Below, one piece after another: positions 45,164 to 54,660 of a stretch of 64,000 nt of DNA. A program made the translations under genes and the position numbers. The stretch comes from Marinisporobacter balticus (GTDB lineage: Bacteria; Bacillota; Clostridia; Peptostreptococcales; Thermotaleaceae). Location: contig NZ_SLWV01000007.1 in the NCBI RefSeq assembly GCF_004345705.1, positions 1 through 64,000 of the forward strand, written 5' to 3'. Each line of letters starts with the position of its first letter. The first letter of the stretch is position 1. The notes beneath the pieces are model-generated. The model saw only the letters and a program-made list of their open reading frames with translations, was not told the DNA's origin and did no database searches.

Positions 45164-45679
45164 TCATATCCACCTTTCAGGTTATTTAACAATATTTTTA
45201 TAAAAGCTGAGGTTTTTAAAGCACATAAAATCTATCGAAAAGTATAATATCTATTTTATTATTTGTAGAAGTACAACACACTCCGCATTCTCATAAGAAA
45301 TGAATTCTCTGTTAACTGTATATTATATTGTATGTAAACACAAAAAATAATTATTCCTGTAAGTAAAATCAAAAACTATATAGTAAAATTTTCCTGTCTT
45401 TAATCATATCAGATTCTTATATAAAATCCTACTATTTAATGAGGATTTTTGAGATTTTTTCAAATAAAATAGGGTAAATAATCGATTGATTACTTACCGC
45501 ATATAGGTTGATCGATAATTTTACCATATTTTTCTATACAGGCTTCTATATGGATTGTATCGTATTTTGTAATAATTTATAAAATAAAAAAAGCATGATC
45601 TATTTTGACTATAAAGATAAAAACTCCACGAGGGTTTCGTTGACTTCTTATCAGTTTCTTATTTGCTTTCAAAATTTTT
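45164..45679. other. Intergenic region without a supported gene
   Basis: 516 bp. A short minus-strand frame of 27 codons (ITKYDTIHIEACIEKYGKII, then a stop near 45499) looks coding-like but has no start or ribosome site. No hairpin with a T run, tRNA or riboswitch is recognised. Confidence 0.5.
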
Positions 45680-46993
45680 CTATTTCAAATAATCATGTCG
45701 AATCTCTCGTCCATAATAACTAAGTGCCCCTGTATCTGCATCAAATACACTTTCATATAGGGTATTTTTATATTTTAAATGAAAGACGTATTGTGTTTTG
45801 CCTTCTATATTTCGAATCAGTAGATCATCTATGATTTTTGCTTCCTTGTCTATTTTTGATAAAATGGCTTCTTTCTTGATCACGGGCATAGTGATTGGTT
45901 CATGGTAAGGATACACCCTTTCAAATCCTGTGATTAATCCAGAAGATTGTATTTCTAGTTGCATTTTTTTTATTTCATCATATACCCCTTCGTTTTTTTC
46001 TATATAGGCGTAGGTAATCTCTTGGATCTTTTGTTGTTCATCATAGCTTATTTTTTTATCATAATTAAACCCTTGATCACTAAATTGAGTCATGATCTTC
46101 TCTGCCATATTGTCTAGTTCTTTTTCTGTATATTTTTTGCTATTCGGAGAGGTGCCATAGCTGCTGGCATATATGTCTATTTTCTTGGTTTTTTTATCAT
46201 AGGTCAATCTGTACTCTGTATTTCCATTCATAAGATCTTTAGCAATATCTTTTGGATCATATTCTTTCAAATCCGTCTCAAATACATATTGATCTGCATT
46301 TTTTCCATCTTCTTTATTGTATTTTAAAGTTTTATTTTCTACTAATTTTGAAAAGATTTCTTGGCAATAGGCTTGAACATTTTCTAAACTTTCCGCTGTA
46401 AGCTCTCCTTTATAATCTTTTAATCCTCTGTATTTAGAGGTGTTTAGTAAATCCTCAGCTTCTTTTGAGTAATCATTATATATTTTAATAATTTTCTTCT
46501 CTAATTTTCTCATTTTATCAAAATCCAAACGCTCTGGCATATCCCCTACCACATTTCTATATTCTTTTAAGATTTCGTCATTGTATGCATATAATGTTTG
46601 TATATATTTTCTCTCAGATGGGCTAATCTTGTTATCAGATACAATATTTTCAATCACATGATTTACGTCTAAATACAGATCATCAATATAAGCAGGACAC
46701 CACTTACCTTTTCCTAAATCTGCTGCATCATTGTTTGATCTCCAAAATTCTAACATTATCCTTCTATTGACAACCTTTTTTTCAGGATCAAAATCCTCCA
46801 CCCCTAAAGTCAATAACTGTGATAAATGATCGTTTAATGATTCTATTTCCATCCCAAAATCCTCAAAATCATCATACATTCGATTTTTGTATGCATCATA
46901 AGTATTGTAATATTCACCAAAATAATGACCAACCACCGTAACAACAATATATAGTAAAATGATATAAAGTTTTTGTTTCGTTATTTTTATCAT
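45680..46993 (-). CDS. YpeB/PepSY-like membrane-anchored protein
   Basis: 437 residues. One N-terminal membrane helix (about 8-26) places a long, charged, mostly helical domain outside the cell, followed by a C-terminal region (about 355-437) with beta strands and ESVFDADTGALSYYGREIRH, the pattern that ends PepSY domains. Length and order resemble the germination protein YpeB, which stabilises the spore cortex lytic enzyme SleB, but no sleB-like gene is adjacent and the similarity is weak. GAGGAG precedes the ATG. It could be another PepSY-type inhibitor of an extracellular protease. Confidence 0.4.
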   Translation of the reverse strand: MIKITKQKLYIILLYIVVTVVGHYFGEYYNTYDAYKNRMYDDFEDFGMEIESLNDHLSQLLTLGVEDFDPEKKVVNRRIMLEFWRSNNDAADLGKGKWCPAYIDDLYLDVNHVIENIVSDNKISPSERKYIQTLYAYNDEILKEYRNVVGDMPERLDFDKMRKLEKKIIKIYNDYSKEAEDLLNTSKYRGLKDYKGELTAESLENVQAYCQEIFSKLVENKTLKYNKEDGKNADQYVFETDLKEYDPKDIAKDLMNGNTEYRLTYDKKTKKIDIYASSYGTSPNSKKYTEKELDNMAEKIMTQFSDQGFNYDKKISYDEQQKIQEITYAYIEKNEGVYDEIKKMQLEIQSSGLITGFERVYPYHEPITMPVIKKEAILSKIDKEAKIIDDLLIRNIEGKTQYVFHLKYKNTLYESVFDADTGALSYYGREIRHDYLK

Positions 46994-47123
46994 AATTCTC
47001 CTCTAGATTGTATTTTGACTTTTAAAAGATTTCTATTATTTTATCACTTTGATCTAATTTTTTATAAAATGTATTTATATAAACTTCGATATTTATTACA
47101 TATTTCCTCCACTTTTACAAAAA

Positions 47124-47153
47124 ATAAAAAAATCCTCCAAATTTCAGAGGATT
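47124..47153 (-). terminator. Intrinsic terminator after the M20 amidohydrolase gene
   Basis: AATCCTC / GAGGATT stem with 9-base loop followed by TTTTTTT on the minus strand, 22 bases beyond the stop codon. Confidence 0.8.
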
Positions 47154-47174
47154 GTGTTATTCTTAGCATAAATT

Positions 47175-48344
47175 TTACTTTTTTCCATTTAAAAAGTCAA
47201 ATGCAAATTGTGCATACAAAGCTGCTGCTACCTCAAGTGCATCTTCATCAATATCAAATTTCGGATGATGGTGGGGGTAATTTTCAAGCTTATCTTCATT
47301 TTTGGTTCCAACAAAAGCAAAAACCCCTGGCGCTTTTTGTGTATAATATGGAAAATCTTCTCCACCTGTAGTCTTTTCATATATACCGATTGCATCTTTC
47401 CCACATATTTTTTCTACAGATCTTTGTGCAATAAAAGACATGTTAGGATCATTGATTGTAGGAATCACTACTTGTTTGTAACTAAAATCTACTTCTGCTC
47501 TGTAGCTTTTAGCCGTATTTTCTGCTACACGTTTTATTCTTTCTTCAAATGAGTTGTTTACTTCTGTATCAAAACAGCGTGTGGTTCCTTCCAAATATGC
47601 TTCTCCTGCAATCACATTGAATCTAGTGCCTGAATGAAATATTCCAACGCTGATTACAGCAGGGTGTAGCGGACTGATTTCTCTACTTACGATAGATTGT
47701 ATATTCATAACCATTGCTGAACCTACGACTACTGCATCTACCCCTTGATTTGGCATAGATCCATGACCACCCTTGCCTCGGATGTTTATTTTAAATATTC
47801 CAGCAGATGCCATTCGTGGACCTGCCTCTACAGAAATTTTTCCAACATCCATATCATTCCATAGATGAATGCCAAGTATTCCATCTACAGTTTCCATGAC
47901 GCCTTCTTCTATCATTTTTCTAGCACCCATTGCTATTTCTTCACCCGGTTGAAAAATCAATTTAACATTACCACGTAGTTCGTCTTTCATATCGTTTAAT
48001 ATTTGGGCTGCTGTAAGTAATGATGAAGTATGCCCATCATGACCACAAGCATGCATCATCCCATCTACTTTTGATTTGTAATCTTTTGTGGTTGCTTCTG
48101 TTAATTCTAAAGCATCCATATCAGCTCTTAGTGCTACAGTTTTGCCACTCATTTCACCTCTAATGATCCCAACGACACCTGTTTCCGCTACCTTTTTACA
48201 TTCGATACCCATTTTTTCAAGTTCTTCTATCACGCGGTTTGATGTTCTAAATTCTTTCATGCTCGGCTCAGGATACATATGAAATTCTCTTCTTAAATCT
48301 ACATTATATTGTTTATATTTTTGGGCTAATGCTTTAATATTCAT
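47175..48344 (-). CDS. M20D-family amidohydrolase (N-acyl-amino acid / aminobenzoyl-glutamate type)
   Basis: 389 residues. Metal-binding motifs of the M20D family: RADMDALELTEAT, MHACGHDGHTSSLL, the glutamate pair in FQPGEEIAMGARKMIEEG, IHLWNDMDVGK and the final EDFPYYTQKAPGVFAFVG. A dimerisation domain lies in the middle (GGHGSMPNQGVDAVVVGSAM). Such enzymes hydrolyse N-acyl or hippurate-type amides. The gene follows a transporter gene by 34 bases, suggesting uptake followed by cleavage. AAGGAAGGTG precedes the ATG. Confidence 0.9.
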   Translation of the reverse strand: MNIKALAQKYKQYNVDLRREFHMYPEPSMKEFRTSNRVIEELEKMGIECKKVAETGVVGIIRGEMSGKTVALRADMDALELTEATTKDYKSKVDGMMHACGHDGHTSSLLTAAQILNDMKDELRGNVKLIFQPGEEIAMGARKMIEEGVMETVDGILGIHLWNDMDVGKISVEAGPRMASAGIFKINIRGKGGHGSMPNQGVDAVVVGSAMVMNIQSIVSREISPLHPAVISVGIFHSGTRFNVIAGEAYLEGTTRCFDTEVNNSFEERIKRVAENTAKSYRAEVDFSYKQVVIPTINDPNMSFIAQRSVEKICGKDAIGIYEKTTGGEDFPYYTQKAPGVFAFVGTKNEDKLENYPHHHPKFDIDEDALEVAAALYAQFAFDFLNGKK

Positions 48345-48378
48345 GCTTTCACCTTCCTTTAATTAATGATGTGTATGA

Positions 48379-49563
48379 TTATAATAGTTTGCTAAATATT
48401 CCCGCGATGATCACCGAAACAATGGTAACGGTTGTAAATCCTCCAACAAGCATTTTAGGAAGCATTTCATCCATCAAAAATTCTTTTTCTTCATCCGTTT
48501 TTGCAAGCACTTTTGATGCTTCCTCCGTAAGTATATAGTTTGGAGGGAATCCATAAAGTGCAGTAAGCGCTATTGCAAAAGACATTTCCTTCGTATATCC
48601 GAGTTTTTTCCCAAGAATCATAGAAAGGATTCCCATGCCTATCACACCTAAAATGATGATTCCTGCAAGTGGAATAGCTATTTTAGCAAGCATAGATGGT
48701 GTGGCTTTAGCAAGACCTGCAAATATAAATGCCATAAGCCCTGTCATTAAGAATCCAAATGAATTTGCAAGATTAAGCGGCTTTTGCTCAACAAAACCTA
48801 GTTCTTGTGCAATCACACCAAAGAATAGACACATCACAAATGGTGAAATATCCATGATAGGTTTGATTAGATTTGCAAATTGTACAGCAAGTAGTGAAGT
48901 GATTGCAAGTTTTGTAAGAATCACATATGTGGTTATATATTTTTCTGGAAGTGGTGGTATAAGTTTTTTTCTATTATTTACGTCACCACTCGTTTCATTC
49001 TGTTTGACATGTTTTAATACACCACTTCTAAACCCAGAGAGAAGTCTATTTCCTTCTTTCTTTAGCATTAAGGCTGTAAGCGGATAACCAACAAATCCTT
49101 GCATTACATAGGTGACGATTGCAAGCACTGCTAAATTTTCTCTTCCAATAGATGTAGCTGCCTCAGACATGATGATCGCAGCTACGATACCTCCTGTTAG
49201 TGGAGGGGTAGCTATTACAACTGTTTCCCAACCCCAAATTGCCTTACCGATTGTGAGTGTAAGCGCACAAATCCCTACAATCCCGATGAGTGCAATGGCA
49301 ATAGTTTTCCATTGACGCAATAATTCTCGAACGGTCAACAACGTACCCATATGGGTTATTAATAAGTACATGGATAAGTAGATGATTGATTTTTCAAACC
49401 CTGCAAGTGCTACGATATCTTGTGGAAAAAAAGTCCAAAACCCAAATAAAAATAATAGTGCAGCAACAAACACAGAGGGAATAAATGCTTTTGTTTTAGT
49501 AGAAATAATATCTCCAATAGATAAAACGACTAAAACAATTGAAAACGCCATCAATAAAGACAT
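48379..49563 (-). CDS. Multi-spanning membrane transporter, unknown substrate
   Basis: 394 residues with about 11 membrane helices. The internal pattern (TPPLTGGIVAAIIMSEAATS and a second half with AIALTALYGFPPNYILTEEA) suggests two inverted repeats as in GltS-like or related secondary transporters, but I do not recognise the family firmly. Paired with the M20 amidohydrolase, so it probably brings in the enzyme's N-acyl amino acid or peptide-like substrate. I chose the ATG at 49563 because AAAGGAGG is 8 bases upstream; the open frame extends 39 codons further without a ribosome site. Confidence 0.65.
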   Translation of the reverse strand: MSLLMAFSIVLVVLSIGDIISTKTKAFIPSVFVAALLFLFGFWTFFPQDIVALAGFEKSIIYLSMYLLITHMGTLLTVRELLRQWKTIAIALIGIVGICALTLTIGKAIWGWETVVIATPPLTGGIVAAIIMSEAATSIGRENLAVLAIVTYVMQGFVGYPLTALMLKKEGNRLLSGFRSGVLKHVKQNETSGDVNNRKKLIPPLPEKYITTYVILTKLAITSLLAVQFANLIKPIMDISPFVMCLFFGVIAQELGFVEQKPLNLANSFGFLMTGLMAFIFAGLAKATPSMLAKIAIPLAGIIILGVIGMGILSMILGKKLGYTKEMSFAIALTALYGFPPNYILTEEASKVLAKTDEEKEFLMDEMLPKMLVGGFTTVTIVSVIIAGIFSKLL

Positions 49564-49868
49564 TATAAAACCTCCTTTTAAGATATTTATAGTATTGTTA
49601 CATACTCTATTCATATTCTGATTCATTGAATATAGAACTTTTTTCCTATTTGCATGCGATATACTTAAATTTCTTGCCATAAAAAAAAGCCTCTCTAGAG
49701 TTCATGCTACCTCTAAAAGCGCTTTTCTATTTAAAAACACGCCTTCTAATGAGGAATATATACACGCTAACCCCTACCAAGGAGTATGATAATTTTTATT
49801 TTTTCCCAAAACTATTATCAATACCAAACTATAAATATTCGTTTTCTGCAAAACTTCAAGAAATTATC

Positions 49869-49895
49869 ACAAACTTTAGGACAATGCATATTATA
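49869..49895 (+). promoter_or_regulatory. Possible sigma-K-type promoter
   Basis: AC (49869-49870), 16 bases, then CATATTATA (49887-49895), fitting the mother-cell sigma-K pattern AC-N16-CATANNNTA. The predicted start is about 50 bases before the SHAEG-repeat gene. The match is short and could be chance. Confidence 0.4.
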
Positions 49896-49955
49896 TAGCG
49901 AACATACAGATAGAAAAGTTGGACAAATTTATATAAATTAAAGGGGTGAATTCAA

Positions 49956-51956
49956 TTGTCAAATGGATGCAATAGGCAAGCACCTGGATATTGCTCTGAT
50001 GCTGAAGGCAACGGTACGAAAGCTATGGGTGGATGTACCCATGCAGAAGGTTTAAATACAACAGCAAATGGACAGATTTCTCATACAGAAGGTGTATTGA
50101 CACAAGCAGATGGCGTTTTTTCTCATGCAGAAGGACTTCAGACAAAAGCTTGTCGTGATGCTTCCCATGCAGAAGGAATACAAACCACTGCATCTGGAGC
50201 TATCGCCCATGCAGAAGGTCTAAATACGATTGCTAGTGGAGATATTTCTCATGCTCAAGGCGAAAATACTCAAGCACAAGGAACTAATTCTCATGCAGAA
50301 GGAAATCAAACAACAGCTAGTGGAGACACTTCTCACGCTGAAGGTGAAGAAACAATAGCAAGCGGAAAAACATCTCATGCTGAAGGTCTTGGTACATCAG
50401 CGAGCGGAGAATATTCTCATTCAGAAGGTTTTGGTACAACAGCAAGTAATTTTAGTTGTCATTCTGAAGGTAGAAACACAACAGCAAGTGGAGAGTATTC
50501 TCATACTGAAGGTAGTGAAACAACAGCAAGTGGCAATATTTCTCATGCTGAAGGTAATTTAACAGAAGCAAGTGAAGAATCTTCACATGCGGAAGGTCAA
50601 TTTACAAAAGCAGTAGGGCCTATTTCTCATGCTGAAGGAAATCAAACAACTGCAAATGGATATGCATCCCATGCTGAAGGCAGTGAAACAACAGCAAACT
50701 GTGATTATTCCCATGCGGAAGGTTATTTCACTATAGCAGGTGGCGTAGCATGGGTGCAGGCTGCTCATGCAGAAGGTATAGAAACAAAAGCAAACGGAAA
50801 TGGTGCTCATGCTGAAGGTAGTAACACTGTAGCAGATGGAAATTACTCTCATGCTGAAGGTTTTAATACATTAGCAGGAAACACTGCTCATGCAGAAGGA
50901 CACGTATCAATAGCAAGTGGTGAATATTCTCATGCAGAAGGATACGCCACAGAAGCAAGTGGATCTGCTTCCCATTCCGAAGGTGTTGATACAAAAGCTA
51001 GTGGAGATTGGTCCCATACTGAAGGCAATGGCTCAATAGCAACTAAAGATTATGCTCATGCTGAAGGCAGATTAGGAAAAGCAACTGGAGATTATTCTCA
51101 TGCTGAAGGTAATGACACAGAAGCAAGTGGACTTTCTTCTCATTCTGAAGGTTCTGAAACACTAGCAAGTGGAAGTAGTTCTCACGCTGAAGGTTCTAGA
51201 ACAACAGCTAGTGGTCACCAGTCACATGCAGAAGGTTTTTCCACAACAGCTAGTGGGAATTATTCTCATTCTGAAGGTTTTCGCACAAGTACAGACGTGT
51301 TTAGCCATTCCCACATTATGGGGTATAATGGCACTGCTAATGAATCTTATTCTTGGCATTTGGCTAATGATGGTTTAAAAGCAAAAATTTCAGGAATTAC
51401 AGGTGTAGGCTGTTTTACTGGTGGAACTTCTACAGGTCCATGTGACTATGCTGAAATGTTTGAAACAGCAGATGGAAAACCAATTGATGTTGGGTACTTT
51501 GTAACTCTTAATGAAAATAAAATCGCAATAGCTACCTCAAAAGATAATTATATTCTAGGTGTTACCAGTGTCACGCCAGGTGTTTTAGGTGGAAGTGCAG
51601 ATTTTGACTGGGATCAAAAACATTTGAGAGATGAATGGGGACGGATTCAATATGAGGAGGTTGTCATTCCAGCTGTGAAAGATCAAGATGGTAATGTTAT
51701 TATTCCAGAGAGAACTGAATCTCAAGCCATCATAAATCCTGAGTGGGATCCTAATCAGGAATATATTCCAAGGTGTCAAAGACCCGAATGGGTTGCAGTA
51801 GGTTTATTAGGGCAATTACGTGTACGTGACGATGGAACCTGTAAAGTAAATGGCTACTGTATACCTAACGATGAGGGAATTGCAACAAAATCTGATAAAG
51901 GATACCGTATATTAAAGCGTACAGGTCCTAATCAAGTATTGATATTATTCCGTTAG
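49956..51956 (+). CDS. SHAEG-repeat beta-helical protein with C-terminal Peptidase_G2 self-processing domain
   Basis: 666 residues; TTG start with AAGGGGTG 7 bases upstream. After a short Cys-containing head (MSNGCNRQAPGYCS), about 31 repeats of 14 residues with consensus SHAEGxxTxASGxx run to about residue 455, matching the head repeats of YadA-like trimeric adhesins (Hep_Hag), which fold as a trimeric left-handed beta roll. Two repeats are odd: one has a 5-residue insertion (GGVAWVQAA), and two are one residue short. A linker (IMGYNGTANESYSWHLAND) leads to DYAEMFETADGKPIDVGYFVTL and ILGVTSVTPGVLGG, the Peptidase_G2 intramolecular chaperone domain of phage tail spikes and Bacillus proteins, which trimerises and cuts itself off. 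No signal peptide. Probable surface, spore-coat or phage-fibre role. Confidence 0.85.
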   Translation: MSNGCNRQAPGYCSDAEGNGTKAMGGCTHAEGLNTTANGQISHTEGVLTQADGVFSHAEGLQTKACRDASHAEGIQTTASGAIAHAEGLNTIASGDISHAQGENTQAQGTNSHAEGNQTTASGDTSHAEGEETIASGKTSHAEGLGTSASGEYSHSEGFGTTASNFSCHSEGRNTTASGEYSHTEGSETTASGNISHAEGNLTEASEESSHAEGQFTKAVGPISHAEGNQTTANGYASHAEGSETTANCDYSHAEGYFTIAGGVAWVQAAHAEGIETKANGNGAHAEGSNTVADGNYSHAEGFNTLAGNTAHAEGHVSIASGEYSHAEGYATEASGSASHSEGVDTKASGDWSHTEGNGSIATKDYAHAEGRLGKATGDYSHAEGNDTEASGLSSHSEGSETLASGSSSHAEGSRTTASGHQSHAEGFSTTASGNYSHSEGFRTSTDVFSHSHIMGYNGTANESYSWHLANDGLKAKISGITGVGCFTGGTSTGPCDYAEMFETADGKPIDVGYFVTLNENKIAIATSKDNYILGVTSVTPGVLGGSADFDWDQKHLRDEWGRIQYEEVVIPAVKDQDGNVIIPERTESQAIINPEWDPNQEYIPRCQRPEWVAVGLLGQLRVRDDGTCKVNGYCIPNDEGIATKSDKGYRILKRTGPNQVLILFR

Positions 51957-51962
51957 TTATCT

Positions 51963-51992
51963 AAAACCTCCTAAACGAATCTAGGAGGTTTT
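51963..51992 (+). terminator. Intrinsic terminator after the SHAEG-repeat gene
   Basis: AAAACCTCCTA / TAGGAGGTTTT, an 11-bp perfect stem with an 8-base loop, 6 bases past the stop codon. T run is within the stem. Confidence 0.8.
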
Positions 51993-52059
51993 GCCTGTAA
52001 TATAATCCACTCCCCTTTTTTAAATCCTTTTCCATGATCAACATTACTGACTTCTACAT

Positions 52060-52450
52060 AATTTAGTATTTGATTGGTCTTGGCATCTGGCAAATGGTCT
52101 CGCTGTCAGACCAACTTTAAATGCAGCTATCATCGATAATCTTGGGAATCTCTGGCTTGATAGTACCATCTTTTTCCCTGCTACAGACTATGCAGAAATG
52201 TTTGAAACAGTTGATGGTCACCCTATTGATGTTGGTTAACTTCGTTACCTTTAATAAATATAGCAAAAAATATATTTCACGTTTAAGAAGCCCTGAATGG
52301 GTTGCTGTTGATCTACTTGGAAAAATCCTTATTAAAGATCATGGAACATGTAATCCTGGTGGCTATTGTAAAACTAACAAGGATGGCGTATGCAAAGACT
52401 CTTATCCTAGAAAATGCACAAAAGAAATAAGCATACACCCTCCCCCCTAA
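52060..52450 (+). pseudogene. Degenerate second Peptidase_G2 module
   Basis: The sequence reads WSWHLANGLAVRP, then TDYAEMFETVDGHPIDVG and a stop, closely matching the linker and start of the G2 domain in the intact gene upstream. One extra A near 52239 shifts the frame; in the next frame YFVTFNKYS follows and, after a deletion of the domain's middle, SPEWVAVDLLGKILIKDHGTC and GGYCKTNKDG, matching the intact protein's C-terminal part. The repeats are absent. It is a decayed tandem paralogue or a silent cassette. The rest of 51993-52591 shows nothing else. Confidence 0.75.
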
Positions 52451-52591
52451 AAAAGTAGCTCTTATTGCCAATTCCCATGGTTTCGATTGCAACCGTTCCA
52501 TAAATGATTACAAATTTTAATGTACATATTCCTGCTAGGTGTCTAAATAACATTTCAAAGCCACTTTGAAAATATATAAAAGCCTAAAATC

Positions 52592-53896
52592 TTAATCTAT
52601 AGATATATTGATGATTTTATTATAGATTTTGTCATATTTTATTCTTTTAATATGCAACGTCAAATCCTTTCCATCTCCCTTAAAGCGAAGGGTTCGCATA
52701 TGATGAACCCTTCCATCTTTCTTTTTTTGATATGTATCTTTCGTAGTATCTTCTAATGCTATGGTTTTACCATCTATCTCTAAATTCACCAAAGACAAGC
52801 GTACACTTTCTTCAGTAGTAAGGGTAACATAAGTCTCTCCACTCGATGCATCTACTTGATTGATGGTTATATTTTGACCAAGGATTTTAAAATTTTGATT
52901 ACTTCCATCATTTTTAAGCTTTATGACTTCATCTACATCATGATCTGCCCCAAAGCTTATGAGATGAACTTCTAGCTTATTCAAATCTTTTGGGAGTGCA
53001 TCAAATTTTTCATCAAATTTCATGCCATTTATGTTTGTACGCATTCCGCCACCTTGGTAGACAATTTCTTTTCCATTGGCAAACAATTTTATATCTAATG
53101 TTTCTGGTCTAAAACGTTCCCCAAGGATTTGATCTTTGGCTAATTCTACTATATTTTGGATGGTTCCTTTGATTACTGTAGTCGTCGGTGTAGCCAAAAT
53201 AGATTCAAAGCGTATTTCTGTTTCATCTACTTTAACCTTTTTGTTAAGGACTTTTTTCAATGTATGTCCCATTGCCTTATTTCGATCTAATATGAAAGTG
53301 ATCTCTCCATGCTCACTTTGTTTTCCTTTGATTAGCATAAACGACCATTTTAATCTTTTTTCAAAGAAGTAAGGACTCTCAAAAGCCACTATCCATTTCA
53401 TCTCCGTTTTTTCATCATTCATTTCTCCTTGTCCACTACCCATATGGTATTGTCCTACCATTCCTTCCATCGTAGTGCCACTAATGTCTACTTGATCCAC
53501 ATTGCCCGTTGGATCTTTCACAGTATAAAAAACAAGAAGCTGATTGTCATCTAGCATGATCCCATCTAATGTAAGTTTTACATTATTTTTAAATGTATAG
53601 CTTTTTTCAATCACTTGCCCTTTTTCTAATGTATTCAATTTTTTCAAAGTACTATTCATAATTTTTTCATATCCAATGTATTTTTTACTATAAAATGCCA
53701 AAGTATCCCCGTGATACCCAGTTAATACTCCAAAAATCAGTAAAGCTACCAACTTTCCTTTCCACTTGCTTCTTCCACCACTAGAAGATGTTCTACTTTT
53801 TAATGCACTACGCAATCTCATTTCCAATTCATCGGGTACTTGTAAATTCTCTATTTCTGCTTTCTTTTCACTGAATCTATTTTCAATGTTTCTCAT
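52592..53896 (-). CDS. DUF4179 anti-sigma-factor-like membrane protein
   Basis: 434 residues. A short cytoplasmic N-terminal part (about 1-45), one membrane helix (about 47-63), then a long extracellular region with a DUF4179 domain (YIGYEKIMNSTLKKLNTLEKGQVIEKSYTFKNN) and further beta-rich domain. This is the layout of membrane anti-sigma factors paired with ECF sigma factors in Firmicutes. Its ATG overlaps the stop of the ECF sigma gene by 4 bases, so the two are made together. Signal unknown. Confidence 0.85.
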   Translation of the reverse strand: MRNIENRFSEKKAEIENLQVPDELEMRLRSALKSRTSSSGGRSKWKGKLVALLIFGVLTGYHGDTLAFYSKKYIGYEKIMNSTLKKLNTLEKGQVIEKSYTFKNNVKLTLDGIMLDDNQLLVFYTVKDPTGNVDQVDISGTTMEGMVGQYHMGSGQGEMNDEKTEMKWIVAFESPYFFEKRLKWSFMLIKGKQSEHGEITFILDRNKAMGHTLKKVLNKKVKVDETEIRFESILATPTTTVIKGTIQNIVELAKDQILGERFRPETLDIKLFANGKEIVYQGGGMRTNINGMKFDEKFDALPKDLNKLEVHLISFGADHDVDEVIKLKNDGSNQNFKILGQNITINQVDASSGETYVTLTTEESVRLSLVNLEIDGKTIALEDTTKDTYQKKKDGRVHHMRTLRFKGDGKDLTLHIKRIKYDKIYNKIINISID

Positions 53897-54411
53897 ATCC
53901 CTTCACCTCCGATTCTTTCTTTTAACTTTTTAAGTCCAATAGATATACGAGATTTTACGGTTCCAATAGGCACTTTTAATAGCTTTGCGATTGTTTTGTA
54001 GTCTAAATCTAAAAAATATCGAAGTTTAATGACCTCTTGATGCTTTTGATGCAATTGCGCTAAATATTCCTCAAGGACCAATGCTTCATCCTTTTGCTGA
54101 AACGTATCCTCATAAAATATTTCTTTTGTACGCTCTAATAAGATAATTTTCTTGTTTTTTCGCAAGCTATTTTTACAGCAATTGACCAAAATAGTCTTAC
54201 TCCAGCTATAGAATGATTCTTCTTTTTTTAATTTATGAATACACTCATATAGGATCACAATCATATCTTCCATTGCATCTAATGCATCTTCACTGTTTTT
54301 CATATATATATATCCAAGCTTATAATAGTCTTGCTTCTTTGCCATAATCAGCTGAACAAGTGCCTCTTTGTCTCCTTGTTTTGCTTCTTTTACAAGCATT
54401 TTCGTATCCAC
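53893..54411 (-). CDS. ECF-type RNA polymerase sigma factor
   Basis: 172 residues. Region 2 (about 10-75) with LGYIYMKNSEDALDAMEDMIVILYECIHKLKKEESFYSWSKTILVNCCKNSLRK and region 4 (about 110-165) with HQEVIKLRYFLDLDYKTIAKLLKVPIGTVKSRISIGLKKLK, the standard ECF layout without regions 1 and 3. It starts at GTG after GGTGGTGGG. The partner anti-sigma gene overlaps by 4 bases. Target genes are unknown; a TATAAT box lies near 54440-54445 upstream, so basal transcription may be sigma-A driven. Confidence 0.9.
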   Translation of the reverse strand: MDTKMLVKEAKQGDKEALVQLIMAKKQDYYKLGYIYMKNSEDALDAMEDMIVILYECIHKLKKEESFYSWSKTILVNCCKNSLRKNKKIILLERTKEIFYEDTFQQKDEALVLEEYLAQLHQKHQEVIKLRYFLDLDYKTIAKLLKVPIGTVKSRISIGLKKLKERIGGEGI

Positions 54412-54660
54412 ATCCCCACCACCCTTTCCTATATAAGAGTATTATATCTTTTAAAAAGTTCATTTTAAAAATATTTTTTTTGCTCACTTTGCTACGATTT
54501 CTGTGCAAAAAAATAAGAGGTACCTCCTACCCCTTAAAAACATTCCATTTACAATAAGCTATTTGGTTTGATCATCAATTTTTACAACTTTTTTTAATGT
54601 ATCATTACCAATTAAAATCACTTGATTGAGTACACTATTTCAAAAATTTTTTAGCACAAA

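Noticed and set aside
49788..49943. 51-codon frame just before the SHAEG-repeat gene
   Set aside because: AAGGAG is only one base from the ATG, the frame overlaps the putative promoter, and the peptide resembles nothing.
49995..51310. Regular 42-bp periodicity that could be taken for a CRISPR array or satellite repeat
   Set aside because: It stays in one open frame and encodes the 14-residue SHAEG repeat; units vary at synonymous positions and there are no spacers.
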